From assembly GCF_050859025.1 (NCBI RefSeq), contig NZ_CP138200.1:5766001-5830000 (forward strand): a stretch of 64,000 nt of DNA, in the 5' to 3' direction. The notes below the pieces were generated by a model. That model was given only the letters and a program-made list of their open reading frames with translations, had not been told where the DNA came from and searched no databases. This DNA comes from Wukongibacter sp050859025 (lineage in GTDB: Bacteria > Bacillota > Clostridia > Peptostreptococcales > Caminicellaceae). This document shows, one piece after another, positions 17,637 through 25,787 of this stretch (its first letter is position 1; every line of letters starts with the position of its first letter). Made by a program: the position numbers and the translations under genes.

Positions 17637-17660
17637 AATGTAAGCTTATTTGCTTACATT
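17637..17660. promoter_or_regulatory. XRE-type operator, copy 1
   Basis: AATGTAAGC-TTATTT-GCTTACATT is a perfect 9-bp inverted repeat. Its core GTAAGC-N6-GCTTAC is identical to the operator upstream of the XRE gene at 18863-18880. The site lies downstream of the ImmA-like gene and upstream of the 36-residue peptide gene, which it may control. Confidence 0.6.
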
Positions 17661-17700
17661 ATTAATAAAAAAATATCATTACATCTATGAATAAAACATA

Positions 17701-18453
17701 CTAGTTCCCACTTCTTAATAGATTTAATTTTGCCAGTCTCACTTCTACAGCTTTCTTAGAAACGTTAAACTTATTTGAAAGTTCTCCTATGATTTTTTTA
17801 AAATTTTCGATATTACACCTTTGATTATCTACAAACAAATACCGCTGATGTATATGTAGTTTCATTAATAATCTAAAGAATTCATCTGTAAACGGAATTA
17901 TAGGTAGTAAGATTGCACCTGCAAAATAATCTGCTTGCCATTCTAACCAATCATAATCGGTCTTAATTTTTGAATTGTAGTAACTAAAGATATTCTCAAT
18001 ATTCCTATTTAGACATCTAACAATATTTTTTTCATCTCTGTCAGAATTCTCAAATAAACATGTATCACTTTCGAATAAATGTCTATGTAATATCCAGTGG
18101 CCTACCTCATGAGCGCATGTAAATCTATACCTACCAGTTAATCTCTCATCATCAACTAGATCGCTTTCAATAATTATTGTCCCTTTAATTACTTCAATAG
18201 TTTGTAAAGTATCACAATCTTTATTATATACTTCTATAAACCCATGATCAAAAGTTGTCAACCCCAGTGTGTTTTTGTCTTTATCAATATTTTTATAATC
18301 TAAATCTAATTGCAACTCACATTCTATGATTTCTTCTATGGGAACTGGTTTAGGTTTTAAAGGTAAATTTTTTTCAATAGAATATACAAATTCTGTTGCT
18401 CTCTTATCTATTTGTTCTTTACTCAATCGAGGAATACCTCTTTTCACATTCAT
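17701..18453 (-). CDS. ImmA/IrrE-family metallopeptidase
   Basis: About 250 residues from the ATG at 18453, which has AGAGGTGA six bases upstream; an earlier GTG overlaps that site. The zinc motif HEVGH (in FTCAHEVGHWILH, about residue 140) and downstream WLEWQADYFAGAILLP are the hallmarks of the ImmA/IrrE family. These proteases cleave or inactivate a partner XRE repressor, as in ImmA/ImmR of mobile elements. The gene overlaps the end of the XRE gene, so the two are co-translated. A C-terminal HTH-like tail (about 210-248) may aid recognition. Confidence 0.9.
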   Translation of the reverse strand: MNVKRGIPRLSKEQIDKRATEFVYSIEKNLPLKPKPVPIEEIIECELQLDLDYKNIDKDKNTLGLTTFDHGFIEVYNKDCDTLQTIEVIKGTIIIESDLVDDERLTGRYRFTCAHEVGHWILHRHLFESDTCLFENSDRDEKNIVRCLNRNIENIFSYYNSKIKTDYDWLEWQADYFAGAILLPIIPFTDEFFRLLMKLHIHQRYLFVDNQRCNIENFKKIIGELSNKFNVSKKAVEVRLAKLNLLRSGN

Positions 18454-18458
18454 GAAAA

Positions 18459-18824
18459 TCACCTCTTATTTTTCTGAAGTATCTTTATCAATTCTTTTAA
18501 TTCTTCATCAGATGCATTATTTTTTTTTGCTGTACGTAATAGAGTTCGTACTACTTTATTTTCTTTAATATATTGAGGTAAATCAGGTGGAACTGTATCT
18601 TTTGACTTCCCTGCTAATTCAAATAGCAAGTCTAATTCTTGTGAATGTATGTCTAAGATACGTGCTATAGTTAATATCTTTTCTTTATCAGGTGCATAAC
18701 GCCTATCCTTTTCAATGTCACTTAAGTATGATGGAGTAATGTCCAACTTTCCAGCCATTTGGCGTAATGAGATACCTTTTTCTAGTCTTTTATTTTTTAT
18801 ATATTCTCCAAATTTTTTTTCCAT
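18459..18824 (-). CDS. XRE-family repressor (ImmR-like)
   Basis: A 121-residue protein with a Cro/C1 HTH at residues 8-60 (LRQMAGKLDITPSYLSDIEKD) and a helical charged C-terminus. An AAGGAGGG ribosome binding site precedes the ATG. It is paired with the ImmA/IrrE protease. Its likely operator GTAAGC-N6-GCTTAC overlaps the start region of its own promoter and recurs at 17637. The pair suggests a stress- or signal-relieved switch. Confidence 0.9.
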   Translation of the reverse strand: MEKKFGEYIKNKRLEKGISLRQMAGKLDITPSYLSDIEKDRRYAPDKEKILTIARILDIHSQELDLLFELAGKSKDTVPPDLPQYIKENKVVRTLLRTAKKNNASDEELKELIKILQKNKR

Positions 18825-18862
18825 ATTAGTCTCCCTCCTTCTATAATTAAATTCGTTCTAGC

Positions 18863-18917
18863 GTAAGCTATTAAGCTTACATACATTTAGTATAATACAA
18901 ATTGATTATTATTACAA
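18863..18917 (-). promoter_or_regulatory. Autoregulated promoter of the XRE-ImmA operon
   Basis: On the minus strand TTGTAA (18912-18917) and TATACT (18889-18894) are 17 bp apart. The palindrome GTAAGC-TATTAA-GCTTAC (18863-18880) lies just downstream of the -10 box, where a repressor would block initiation. Confidence 0.65.
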
Positions 18918-19001
18918 TAGTTTTAAAAGATCTTAATTTAGATGCTATAAAAAAACGGAGTTAGGAATGCAATGTCAGTCAGAGGCGTTAGGATCATGTC
19001 T

Positions 19002-19124
19002 TTAAAATTTTATTAACCTAATGCTTTCTAGTTCCTTGATCTCATCTATTTCCTCCTCGTTTCTACATATTAAATCAAATTTCAATACATAGCCAACTCT
19101 CTTAACCACAAATACAATAGGTAA
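19002..19124 (-). other. In-frame continuation of the AraC-like gene beyond its stop
   Basis: After the TAA at 19125-19127 the same frame stays open for 40 more codons, with protein-like content (KFDLICRNEEEIDEIKELES), before a second TAA at 19002. This suggests a premature stop mutation or a shortened gene. The remaining spacer to 18862 shows no gene. Confidence 0.4.
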
Positions 19125-20261
19125 TTAATATAGTTCTTTAATAATATTCCACTGATAATCATATTCATCACTGTATGTTAAAATTTCGTTCTCGCTAATT
19201 AGATTAGTATTAAGTTTATTATTTTCAAATAATTTATAAGTTGTTCCTGATAAAAATAATGTATCCCCTGAAACTTCTTCAATGCTTGTTATATTAGTAA
19301 TATATGCGAACTTAACTAACGCTTTTATCATTGATGCATACAATTTCCCTAAATTAGAATCCCGCTTGTTCTTATTAAGTAAAACATTCCCATTTGTTTC
19401 TCTTAATATCAATTGATACTCAACGTTTTGTAAAAACTCAGCTTCATCGAATTCGAAGGCTTTATTGCTACGCACCATCATAGCCAAAGTGATATCATAT
19501 GTAATCCCATTATATTGAATCTCTTGAAAGAATAATGTAGGGAAATATCCTGTGCTATCAAATGCAAACTCCGATACATTTCCAAACTGAATCCCCTGTT
19601 TACCTAATATCGTAAGTAGCAATTGCTTACTTTGCTTGTTAAAGTAGCTCGTTTCGTTAAAGATTCTTTTAATCAGTACAATATCCCTCTGCGTAAATAG
19701 CTGTCTCACTTTCAAGTCCATAGCTTTTACAATATTTAGGCATTTATTATATGGGATATAAGCATTAGGTCTTTTCAAGTAAAAATCTAAAACATGTAGA
19801 GGTAAATCACACTCTGTTGCTAGTTGTCTTTTAGAAATATTCTTATGAACCCTATTGTATTCTAATGTATTAACGTACACATATCCCTCAATAGTTGGGT
19901 ACTCTATGTCAATATTAGTGAAAATATATTCTATATCATCTCCTTTTAGTTTCACATATTCACTTGGGCTCATTCCATATATGCTCCTAAAAGCTTTTCC
20001 AAAACTTGTTCGGTCAGACCAGTATACAGTATCCGCTAATTCATCATATGTACGACCTACACTGTACAGCTCATATAAGATCTCCAATAACATTATCCTC
20101 TTATGATATCCTATTATGGAGATATTTGTATTTTCTTTAAAAAGTTTGTCACAGTAGTCAAAACTATAGCCTAATAACTCTTCAATCTTATTTTTATTTA
20201 AGACCGCTGAAGAATTATTTTCAATGTAATCCATTATTCTCTTTATCTTTAATATCTTCAC
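19125..20261 (-). CDS. AraC-family-like regulator with unknown C-terminal domain
   Basis: 378 residues starting at GTG with AAGGAGGGG upstream. Residues 1-105 are an AraC DNA-binding domain at the N-terminus (YDELADTVYWSDRTSFGKAF and YGMSPSEYVK). AraC domains are usually C-terminal. A second helical segment (about 135-185, RQLATECDLPLHVLDFYL) looks like a further HTH. The last ~190 residues are mixed alpha/beta and unrecognised. In-frame sequence continues past the stop, so the C-terminus may be truncated. Confidence 0.7.
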   Translation of the reverse strand: MKILKIKRIMDYIENNSSAVLNKNKIEELLGYSFDYCDKLFKENTNISIIGYHKRIMLLEILYELYSVGRTYDELADTVYWSDRTSFGKAFRSIYGMSPSEYVKLKGDDIEYIFTNIDIEYPTIEGYVYVNTLEYNRVHKNISKRQLATECDLPLHVLDFYLKRPNAYIPYNKCLNIVKAMDLKVRQLFTQRDIVLIKRIFNETSYFNKQSKQLLLTILGKQGIQFGNVSEFAFDSTGYFPTLFFQEIQYNGITYDITLAMMVRSNKAFEFDEAEFLQNVEYQLILRETNGNVLLNKNKRDSNLGKLYASMIKALVKFAYITNITSIEEVSGDTLFLSGTTYKLFENNKLNTNLISENEILTYSDEYDYQWNIIKELY

Positions 20262-20738
20262 AATTTCCCCTCCTTATAACAATATTATCAATTATCTGCT
20301 TATATAATTCAATAGTCATATTTTGAAATGATATCTTTACGATTTTTGACTATTGACATTGTAAAAGTATCTACTTCATTACATAATCTCAGCACGTAGC
20401 TTTAGTAATCCACAACAGATTTAAGGTAGCTCTGTAGATGGTCAGGAGAAGTCAGGAGGGTCGCAGGGCTAAAAAGTTGAATTTGATTTGTAATAATTCT
20501 TCATCTCTAGTAGCAATGATATATTAAAAATTTAATTTTTCAACCTTAACTCCTTTGCTCTATTCATTATGAAAAGAGTCCTACGCTTCTCCTGGAATTA
20601 ATCAATTTCTACATATTAATGCTAGATTTGATATAAATCTCTATAAATTTTTGAACCCTTTTCGGATAACGAGGGTATTTTTTGTTGCTAATCAATCTAT
20701 ATATAGTATATATATACAAAAGGAGGTGAATGAAACGA
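20262..20738. repeat. Spacer with IS-end remnant, copy F
   Basis: No gene is visible. From about 20468 to 20575 the DNA matches the coding-tail part of the repeated element (minus strand VEKLN-like tail, then ATAATTCTTCATC in plus-strand form). It is more diverged than copies A-C and lacks the TACTGGGAAAG end. Confidence 0.45.
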
Positions 20739-20855
20739 ATGGAACCTTATTTAAACATTTTATTTCAATTCTTAAAAATCTTAAAAAGCAAATTCTTTTC
20801 ACAAAAAAAAGAAATGAATATTAAAATTGAAATTAGTACTCATTTCTTTTTTTAA
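20739..20855 (+). CDS. 38-residue small peptide ending inside a terminator
   Basis: An AAAGGAGGTGA ribosome binding site precedes two in-frame ATGs, at 20730 and 20739; spacing favours the second. The peptide begins MEPYLNILFQFLKILKSKFF, an amphipathic basic helix, and continues with a lysine-rich tail. Its stop codon lies in the T tract of the first terminator. Two hairpins in tandem follow. It could be a small toxin, a signalling peptide or a leader peptide; I do not recognise a family. Confidence 0.45.
   Translation: MEPYLNILFQFLKILKSKFFSQKKEMNIKIEISTHFFF
20808..20853 (+). terminator. First terminator of the peptide gene
   Basis: AAAGAAATGA / TCATTTCTTT, a 10-bp stem with a 22-nt loop followed by T residues. 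It overlaps the end of the peptide ORF. Confidence 0.65.
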
Positions 20856-20870
20856 GTTACTTTTCATTGT

Positions 20871-20896
20871 AGAGTAGTAGATACTACTCTTTTTTC
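20871..20896 (+). terminator. Second, strong terminator
   Basis: AGAGTAGTA and TACTACTCT form a 9-bp stem with a tiny loop, followed by TTTTTT. Confidence 0.75.
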
Positions 20897-21077
20897 TTTT
20901 TTAAAGTATATTAATAATCCATAGTAATATTCCCCATATTTATAATTCCATCAAGATATGTGCTAAAAATTCAACATATATTATCGGATGTTTATATGGC
21001 CTAAAACAACAACTTTCTACAAGTTTTGTATTACAAACTTCATGCTATCATAAAGTTTTATTATCTCTTACTTATTT

Positions 21078-21114
21078 CTAAAAGTATACTCAGTTTATAG
21101 AGGTATACTTTTAG
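21078..21114. promoter_or_regulatory. Inverted repeat upstream of resolvase (res-like site candidate)
   Basis: CTAAAAGTATAC and GTATACTTTTAG form perfect 12-bp arms around 13 bp. A third related half-site, GTATACCTTTA, lies about 75 bp nearer the resolvase gene. Several related sites upstream of a serine resolvase gene suggest a recombination/autoregulation site. The region 20897-21262 holds no gene. Confidence 0.5.
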
Positions 21115-21262
21115 GACATGAGTAAAAACACATACTTCCTTAGTTTATAAAAGTTGCATTTTTTATATATAAACGTTTATTAATTTCTGTATACCTTTAT
21201 CATCATTTTTGCTAAAATATAGATATAAAAATTATTTATTTTATAAGGGTGTGTGAAGTTTT

Positions 21263-21895
21263 ATGAAAATTGGATATATAAGAGTCAGTTCTAAGGATCA
21301 AAATGAAAATAGACAATTAGAGAAAATGAAGCAGTTAGGAATTGAGGATAGGTTTATTTTTATTGATAAACAAAGTGGAGCAAATTTTGATAGACCTAAT
21401 TACATATCTATGAAAAATATTATCAGGGAAGGCGATTTAGTTTATATAGATGCTCTTGATCGACTTGGTAGAAATTATGATGGGATTATTAAAGAATGGA
21501 AAGAAATAACTAGGAGCTTAGGTGCAAATATAGTCATACTAGAAAATGAAACTTTATTTGATAGTAGGAAGTTTAGGGATATGGGTGATCTAGGGAAGCT
21601 TATGGAGGATCAGTTTTTAAGTTTACTTTCATATGTTGCTGAACAGGAGCGAAAGAAGATTAGACAAAGACAAGCTGAAGGCATAGCTTTGGCCAAGGCC
21701 CAAGGCAAACACCTTGGTAGGCCTAGAATAGCTTTGGATACTTTAAGTAAAAGTCAAATTGATATATTAGAGAATAATTATCTTAAATGGAAAAATAAAG
21801 AGATTACAGGGGTTAAATTTATGAAAATGCTAGGCCTTAAGAAAAATACATTTTATAAAATACTGAAAGAATATGCGGCCAGAAAAAGTCTGTAA
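21263..21895 (+). CDS. Serine recombinase, resolvase/invertase type
   Basis: 210 residues. The catalytic domain starts with KIGYIRVSSKDQNENRQL, holding the active serine at about residue 9, followed by YIDALDRLGRN and the EQERKKIRQRQAEGIALAKAQGK helix. A C-terminal HTH (about 165-205) binds DNA. Length fits a small resolvase/invertase rather than a large integrase. It sits upstream of the convergent CBASS operon and may belong to the element that carried it in. A res-like inverted repeat lies 150 bp upstream. Confidence 0.92.
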   Translation: MKIGYIRVSSKDQNENRQLEKMKQLGIEDRFIFIDKQSGANFDRPNYISMKNIIREGDLVYIDALDRLGRNYDGIIKEWKEITRSLGANIVILENETLFDSRKFRDMGDLGKLMEDQFLSLLSYVAEQERKKIRQRQAEGIALAKAQGKHLGRPRIALDTLSKSQIDILENNYLKWKNKEITGVKFMKMLGLKKNTFYKILKEYAARKSL

Positions 21896-22062
21896 TGCCT
21901 TTTTTGTTAAAAAGGATTATATAATTAATTTATCTCATATTTATGGGGTCATCAATTTCAGATAATATGTATAATGGGAAGTTGCAACCCATGTATATAT
22001 GGAAATTTGTTACGCATTCTAGTTGATTTAATCCTATATATTCGTATCCACTAGAGCATAGA

Positions 22063-22710
22063 TTAAATCACATTACCGCTTGCTATCTTAGTTACCATTA
22101 TAGTCCCATATGTATGTCTATTTTTATCAGTAAAATAATCTCCTACTAATTTGTCTTCACTCTCAATAAATCTTAGGGTATTAAATCCTTCATGTTTCAT
22201 CATAGTTGGATGAACTGATCTTTCAGCCTTATTAGAATACTTAAAACTCAACTCAATACCATCATTTCCATTAATTTTAAGCGTGGCTGAATGGCTATCT
22301 GATGTTGATAGATTAAAATAACTTGTAACTTTAATTTTTGTCCAAGTTTGCTCGATTACAATTTTACTTGTTCCAGTATAATTTTTCCCATTTTCATCAG
22401 TCTTAGATGATTCAAATGAACCAGTCCAAGTTCCATTTAAGTTAGGTATTCTATGAAGCTTTTCAATGATTTTTATTTTCCATAAATACCTAGAAAATAG
22501 AAAATAGAACCCTCCAAAAATTGTTATCGATAAAGTAAACATTTTTAACACTAATATACCTAAAGTCTTAGTATTTATTTCCAATGGTATGAGCGTTTTA
22601 TCAAAGGAATCAAATATCATTCCAATTATAAGCATAATAACTACACTTAATATAGTAATATATGCTGTTAATTTTCTTCTTATATCACTATCTATTGAAT
22701 AACTGTGCAT
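22063..22710 (-). CDS. cap15: Cap15-like CBASS effector (two TM helices plus beta-barrel)
   Basis: 215 residues. Two TM helices lie at about 15-33 and 47-68. A cytosolic beta-rich domain of about 130 residues follows, opening with LNGTWTGSFESS and continuing with IEQTWTKIKVTSYFNLSTS and KLVGDYFTDKNRHTYGTI. This is the layout described for Cap15. In that family nucleotide binding to the barrel triggers oligomerisation in the membrane and abortive infection. It is the last gene of the CBASS operon, nine bases behind cap3. A 10-bp inverted repeat (TGATTTAATC / GATTAAATCA) overlaps its stop. Confidence 0.85.
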   Translation of the reverse strand: MHSYSIDSDIRRKLTAYITILSVVIMLIIGMIFDSFDKTLIPLEINTKTLGILVLKMFTLSITIFGGFYFLFSRYLWKIKIIEKLHRIPNLNGTWTGSFESSKTDENGKNYTGTSKIVIEQTWTKIKVTSYFNLSTSDSHSATLKINGNDGIELSFKYSNKAERSVHPTMMKHEGFNTLRFIESEDKLVGDYFTDKNRHTYGTIMVTKIASGNVI

Positions 22711-22719
22711 TCTATCCTC

Positions 22720-23193
22720 CTATATTTCTAAAATTTTAGTCATTTTTTTATTTCCTTTTCTTTTATATCCTATATACATAGAACCATCATAGCCAAGTAT
22801 AATCATAAATATAATCTCAGAGACATTTTCAATTTTTTCTGAACAGTTGTTTATTAAATTTCTATCAACTATTGATGGGGTTGGATTACATTCTGGATGT
22901 GTGTGCCATTCACCCAGATATTGTATTACTCCATTTGATTTGTCAAAGGCTTCATTTATTATTTTTTGAGCCTTATCTTTATTTCTAATAAATCCATACC
23001 TATATCTTCTATCTCTTGAGCAAGGTTCAGAAATATCGTCTATTATATATTCTGAATAGTCTATTTTTACTCTTCCGAGTAAAATTCCTCCCGACTCATA
23101 CATTCTATTCAATTGACGATACTTGTTAATCTTTTCAATGACCAAATCTGAAATAGTAACTATAGTATTTTTATCTATTCTATACTTTTTCAT
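22720..23193 (-). CDS. cap3: Cap3, JAB/MPN-family deconjugating protease
   Basis: 157 residues with a complete JAMM zinc site: E33 in MYESGG, H97 and H99 in EWHTHPE, S107 and D110 in PSIVD. In type II CBASS Cap3 removes the CD-NTase from its conjugates and so opposes Cap2. The gene overlaps the cap2 stop by 14 bases and is translationally coupled. An AAGGTTGG ribosome binding site lies in the end of cap2. Confidence 0.92.
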   Translation of the reverse strand: MKKYRIDKNTIVTISDLVIEKINKYRQLNRMYESGGILLGRVKIDYSEYIIDDISEPCSRDRRYRYGFIRNKDKAQKIINEAFDKSNGVIQYLGEWHTHPECNPTPSIVDRNLINNCSEKIENVSEIIFMIILGYDGSMYIGYKRKGNKKMTKILEI

Positions 23194-24853
23194 TTTTTTC
23201 CAACCTTAGCACCCTTAATTCTCGCCCTTTACTTGACATCCATCGCGAGTTAATTTTCATATCACTTCTTCTTGCTTTATCAACTCGCCCACTCCATGAC
23301 AATAGATAATTACCTTTATCTTTTTTTTCAATAATTTTTTTATTTATATAATCAATTATTGCATTAATAAATAATTGTACTTCGAATGCTGAATAAGGTA
23401 AAAAAGTACTTTGACATCCTGCCTCTTTCTTTATATACTCTTCACCATTAAGTATAACTCTATTTTTAAAGTTGAAATTACAGTCATATAGAGTACTTAT
23501 ATCTTGTTTATGCTGCATTATTATTGCATGTCCACCCATTAAATATGGTTCCACCCATATAAATACAATTGGCTTAGTAATGTTACCTTCATTTAATAAT
23601 GTTATGAACTTTCTTTCAACAGGCATACTTCCAACTACAACAAAGTTCAGATCACAACTATTAAATATTTCTATGCTATCATCAATGACAGTAAAAACAT
23701 TTTTTGCTACTGCTGTACAATTAATGTCTGGATAATGCCTTATCAATTCCTCTTTTATTGCATCAACTTTTTTATTCCTAATGTAGGATACTCCACAATA
23801 ATGCCTTGCTATGTTTTCTGCTGATAATTCATCATTATCTATTAATGTAAAATTATTTATTCCTAAATCAACAAGTGTTTTAGTTAAATAACTACCTATA
23901 GAACCACAACCAATAATTGATACTTTAATATCTTCTTTTATAGTACCATCTCCGCCCCTATCATAAAGTCTTCTATGCCCTAATTGATTAACAGTAATTT
24001 TCATTATTTTGGTATTCCCATAAATATGCTTATACATTAATATAGGGTCTACACTATTTACTCTAAAACCATTTGGTGTTTTTTCTTTTTTATGTTCCCA
24101 ACCACATATGCATAATGAATCATTTACCTCATGTGAAGAAATTATCATGCGGTTGCTTGTATTATCTTTCATATATGATAAAAACTCATTATAATACTTC
24201 TCTTGTGACAATAAATCTATTACTTCTTTATTGGTATTTGCAAAAGGAGGATACCATTTGTTAAGCATAGGCAAAAATAAGGCTTTTTTAAATTCAGACG
24301 AACTTATTTTCCATCCCTTTGCATACTTTAAATAATTAGAAAGCTTTTTCTTATCATTAGATAAATATATAAAAGATTTATTTCTCTTATAATAAAATAA
24401 TCTCTCTAATTTATCAGTAGGAGTAAATATTAAATCAGCAATAACATTACTCTCTAACTGCCAATACGCCAAAAACTCATCTCTGAATTCATCTTTATTC
24501 CTACCTTCAATTCCATCTATCAGTATAGTTTCTGCTTGTTTTACCGTTTCTAATGTCAATTCATTTGGTTTATCATTGTTAGGGAAAACTTTATTAATGT
24601 CAAAAGTACATATGCTTCCTTGTGAATTAACATGTGGTAAGGGAGCATATTTTTTATAGAATACTTGTAGTATATACACTTTAGGAAATTCATATGGGAA
24701 TCCGGAGGGAAAAGTACATTTTAATCTTATAACTTCTTCTTTTATGTAAATATCTATAAATAAATAATCCCCATTTGGATTTGCAACATATACACACTCA
24801 TATCCGGCTTCCTCTAAATACTCCTTTATACTACTAAGCTGAACGTCCATCAT
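23180..24853 (-). CDS. cap2: Cap2, E2-E1 fusion conjugating enzyme
   Basis: 557 residues. The N-terminal E2-like (UBC) fold at about 1-130 has PHVNSQGSICTFD with the catalytic cysteine at 82. A linker follows. The E1 ThiF/HesA adenylation domain from about 300 has GCGSIG (315-320), LIDNDELSAENIAR with D340 and R350, and the E1 cysteine C480 in EAGCQSTFLPYSA. Cap2 attaches the C-terminus of the CD-NTase to cellular targets, priming it. All catalytic residues are present. Its start lies 20 bases inside the CD-NTase gene. Confidence 0.94.
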   Translation of the reverse strand: MMDVQLSSIKEYLEEAGYECVYVANPNGDYLFIDIYIKEEVIRLKCTFPSGFPYEFPKVYILQVFYKKYAPLPHVNSQGSICTFDINKVFPNNDKPNELTLETVKQAETILIDGIEGRNKDEFRDEFLAYWQLESNVIADLIFTPTDKLERLFYYKRNKSFIYLSNDKKKLSNYLKYAKGWKISSSEFKKALFLPMLNKWYPPFANTNKEVIDLLSQEKYYNEFLSYMKDNTSNRMIISSHEVNDSLCICGWEHKKEKTPNGFRVNSVDPILMYKHIYGNTKIMKITVNQLGHRRLYDRGGDGTIKEDIKVSIIGCGSIGSYLTKTLVDLGINNFTLIDNDELSAENIARHYCGVSYIRNKKVDAIKEELIRHYPDINCTAVAKNVFTVIDDSIEIFNSCDLNFVVVGSMPVERKFITLLNEGNITKPIVFIWVEPYLMGGHAIIMQHKQDISTLYDCNFNFKNRVILNGEEYIKKEAGCQSTFLPYSAFEVQLFINAIIDYINKKIIEKKDKGNYLLSWSGRVDKARRSDMKINSRWMSSKGRELRVLRLEKNEKV

Positions 24854-25787
24854 TTTTTAACACAGCAGGTGCTTCTGCTTGTACATATTCTGATTTGTCT
24901 TCTGCTGTAGAACTTTCCCCTTGAGGAAATCTACTTCCAAAATAGTTAATCATTATATCTGAAGCTTCTTTTTCATCTTCTTTATCTACCGCTTTCTGAA
25001 TACTATCTCTCAAATCAGTTATTGCTTTTATTATTTCAGCTTGCTTTGTTTCACTATATCCCTCAAATAAATTTTCATTTGGAGCTACCGGTTTAACACA
25101 TTCAAATTTATCTTCCAGTGATTCTATAATATTTGTTAAAGTGCCTAATAGAGCTAAGTCATCCCTGTTTTCATAATCATAGAAATTTTCTCCAACAAGT
25201 ATTGTAATTGAAATTCCTTTTAAATCTACTTTTTTATAGTCCTTCCATGCCTTAAGATACTTTACTAAACTTCTTAACTGCTCCCCATCGTTTTTAACTT
25301 TTCCTCTAAACCAATCTGTAAAAGCTTTAGGATCACTAACAATCCAGCCGTCTCTTTTATGTGCTAAATATGCTTTGTCATCTTTCATTATATATGCAGG
25401 TAAATCAATGTGATAATCATTAACATATATTACCCTTACACAAGTGTTTTTATCAACTGGAGACTTAGACGTATGTCCATCAACAGCATCTTTTATCCAA
25501 GTATGTATTGTTGAAGCTTTGGGCCACTCTTTAATCTCTTTTTCTGAATATCCTTGTATATATACTCCATCATCAAGGTCATATTCACTATCAATAGGAT
25601 TTACAACTGTTTTCATCATATATGAGCCTTGTCCACAAAACTTAGGTTTGCTTCTGTCTTTTTCTGAAAATTTGTCTCTTATTTTATCCCTTAAAGCATT
25701 CCTTCCTCTTTTCAAGTTCTCTTTCTTCTTAGATTTTAAAGTTATTTCTTTATTAAAATCTGAAAACAATTTATTTAAATTTGCCAT
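24834..25787 (-). CDS. CBASS CD-NTase (cGAS/DncV-like nucleotidyltransferase)
   Basis: 317 residues. The pol-beta-type active site is intact: GS at 54-55 in GQGSYMMKT, D70 and D72 in EYDLDDGVY, and D128 in HIDLPAY. The OAS1-like helical C-terminal half follows. The tail (about 290-317) is low-complexity and ends in alanine (GRSA), matching the small C-terminal residue that Cap2 uses for conjugation in type II CBASS. GGGAGG precedes the ATG. It is the first gene of the operon. The nucleotide product cannot be predicted here; the YDLDDG motif suggests a DncV-like clade. Confidence 0.93.
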   Translation of the reverse strand: MANLNKLFSDFNKEITLKSKKKENLKRGRNALRDKIRDKFSEKDRSKPKFCGQGSYMMKTVVNPIDSEYDLDDGVYIQGYSEKEIKEWPKASTIHTWIKDAVDGHTSKSPVDKNTCVRVIYVNDYHIDLPAYIMKDDKAYLAHKRDGWIVSDPKAFTDWFRGKVKNDGEQLRSLVKYLKAWKDYKKVDLKGISITILVGENFYDYENRDDLALLGTLTNIIESLEDKFECVKPVAPNENLFEGYSETKQAEIIKAITDLRDSIQKAVDKEDEKEASDIMINYFGSRFPQGESSTAEDKSEYVQAEAPAVLKNDGRSA

